From: Gnetum montanum
Lineage: Eukaryota > Streptophyta > Gnetopsida > Gnetales > Gnetaceae
Direction: 5' to 3'
Assembly (NCBI GenBank): GCA_015680685.1
Contig: MNCI01007874.1
Span: 1 to 64,000, forward strand
DNA: 64,000 nucleotides
Part shown: positions 62,898-64,000 of the stretch, in pieces
Layout: each line of letters opens with the position of its first letter
Numbering within the stretch: position 1 is the first letter of the stretch
Translations under genes and position numbers: made by a program
The notes under the pieces: model-generated
Seen by the model: the letters and a program-made list of their open reading frames with translations, nothing else
Told to the model about the DNA's origin: nothing
The model's database searches: none

Positions 62898-64000
62898 CAA
62901 CACAGAATTAATAAATGTTTTTCTATTTCTTTAATTTTTCAACTTTTTGTTTTCTAATTTTTCACCCTTTCAATTTATTGTCTTATCTTTTTGTCTTTTT
63001 ATCTTTTTATGAGTAATCCCATCTATGAATAAAACACTCATGTGGATTGTTGGTTAAGGTGTGTTCTATGTTATCGAGTCTCGACGATCAATTATTTGGA
63101 CAGTGAGCCCATTGCACCCACTCATCCATTCCACAAATAAGAGGTTTTGTTCAAGGGTACAATGATATTCTTGACATTCTTGAAACTTAAAATTAATTTT
63201 GTGTTCATTGTGCCCAGAGTGAAAAATGATGGACCAAGAGGGAATGTTTACGGTGTGACATCAAGGGGACTTGTGGATTCTCTTTGGTGATGTCTGTGGG
63301 AGTTATCATGCAACATGGTTGTACTAAGATCCTTGTAGATCTAATGAAAAATGAGAGTAAGAGTAATCAAAAGGGCATTCAAAAATCAAATACTGTTCTA
63401 GGGGGTCCCACTGGAAAGACATGCACCCATGCTTGAAGGTTGGCGATTTCTCTGGATTCAATGAAGTGAAAAAAAAAGAAGAGAAAAAGCAAGAGAAAAA
63501 GGAAGTGCCACAAAACAAAAATAACTCCTCCCTTGAACAAAATGCCAAGTGATTGTATGCCTTGTTGTTATGGTACTCTCGTAGTTGTTCATCATGGGAT
63601 GAAACAATGCGATGTCACTAATTAGAGGAATGCACTTGGTCCTGATCTTGGAACAACGAGTTAATGACACGTTAATCATGCTTTGCACGCAGGATTCATT
63701 GTGCCTTGAGTCAGTACCTCACGTCCCAATCCTTATGATCCCTTCTATACTTCACCTCATCTCACTATTCATGTAATTGTAACTCATGTCCCGTGTAACA
63801 TAGAATTTTCACCTCATTCCAATGATATTTACACGTGTGTGTTTTGTGGAGTTAGTGTGCATTACATTTAGCCCTTCTAGTGCCCACGAACACTTTAAGT
63901 GTGGTTACACAAGGGCATTATAAGTTGGAATCTACTTTGGGGAGGACCCACTTGTGTAATTTATGTTGTAATCTTCACTTAGGACATAGCTCACACACAT
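62898..64000 (+). other. Element C post-gag T-rich tract, poly(A)-type signal and spacer
   Basis: T-rich run 62920-63010, AATAAA 63028-63033, then spacer matching 52.5-53.5 kb. The internal promoter seen in B would lie just past the window end. Confidence 0.65.

Larger units (their letters stand above)
59794..64000 (+). mobile_element. Element C: 5' part of another copy, cut by the window end
   Basis: LTR, primer site, gag and the start of the conserved spacer, in the same order as B. ORF2 and the 3' LTR would lie beyond 64000, so target duplication and completeness cannot be judged. Confidence 0.85.

Overview
The window looks like nuclear DNA of a seed plant with a very large, repeat-choked genome. 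A gymnosperm fits best (inferred from multi-kilobase introns packed with nested retroelements, low GC and old decayed copies); the species cannot be named. I see no intact host gene, rRNA or tRNA gene. Two single-N sites (20651, 53601) are flanked by exact or near-exact duplicates and look like assembly joins.

Layout. 1-4.7 kb: no recognisable gene. 4.9-19.45 kb, + strand: a ten-exon D-cysteine desulfhydrase (PLP-dependent, ACC-deaminase-like) gene. Every exon is recognisable, but it carries frameshifts, five premature stops, damaged splice junctions and a replaced catalytic serine, so it is a unitary-type pseudogene. Its 6.8 kb intron 8 holds a LINE fragment and a dead Ty1/copia element, itself split by a solo LTR (GTGTG target duplication) and a Tourist/Harbinger-like MITE. 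20.6-29.8 kb: an LTR element (A, minus strand) with 5-bp target duplication. 29.8-41.2 kb: old debris, including relics related to the same element family, LINE 3' ends, tRNA-derived SINEs with clean target duplications, and a roughly 235-bp repeat. 41.2-44.4 kb: a truncated minus-strand relative (D). 44.4-46.8 kb: unrecognised sequence with a 235-bp direct repeat. 46.8-58.2 kb: a compound plus-strand element (B) arranged as remnant unit, LTR, internal region, LTR. 58.3-59.8 kb: two adjacent SINEs and a GC-richer stretch with short tandem repeats. 59.8-64 kb: the 5' part of another plus-strand copy (C).

The most interesting content is the A/B/C/D family. Each copy has LTRs beginning TGATG and ending CTCATCA, a primer site matching plant tRNA-Asp, a gag ORF of about 660 codons, a conserved non-coding spacer of about 2 kb, and a second ORF of about 920 codons where pol should be. 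I found no protease, reverse transcriptase, RNase H or integrase in any of them. A poly(A)-type signal follows gag. A cluster of GATATC palindromes plus a TATA box, the same arrangement as in the LTR U3, lies in the spacer before ORF2. This suggests a non-autonomous retroelement with two separately transcribed genes. All copies are decayed, mostly by C-to-T type nonsense changes.
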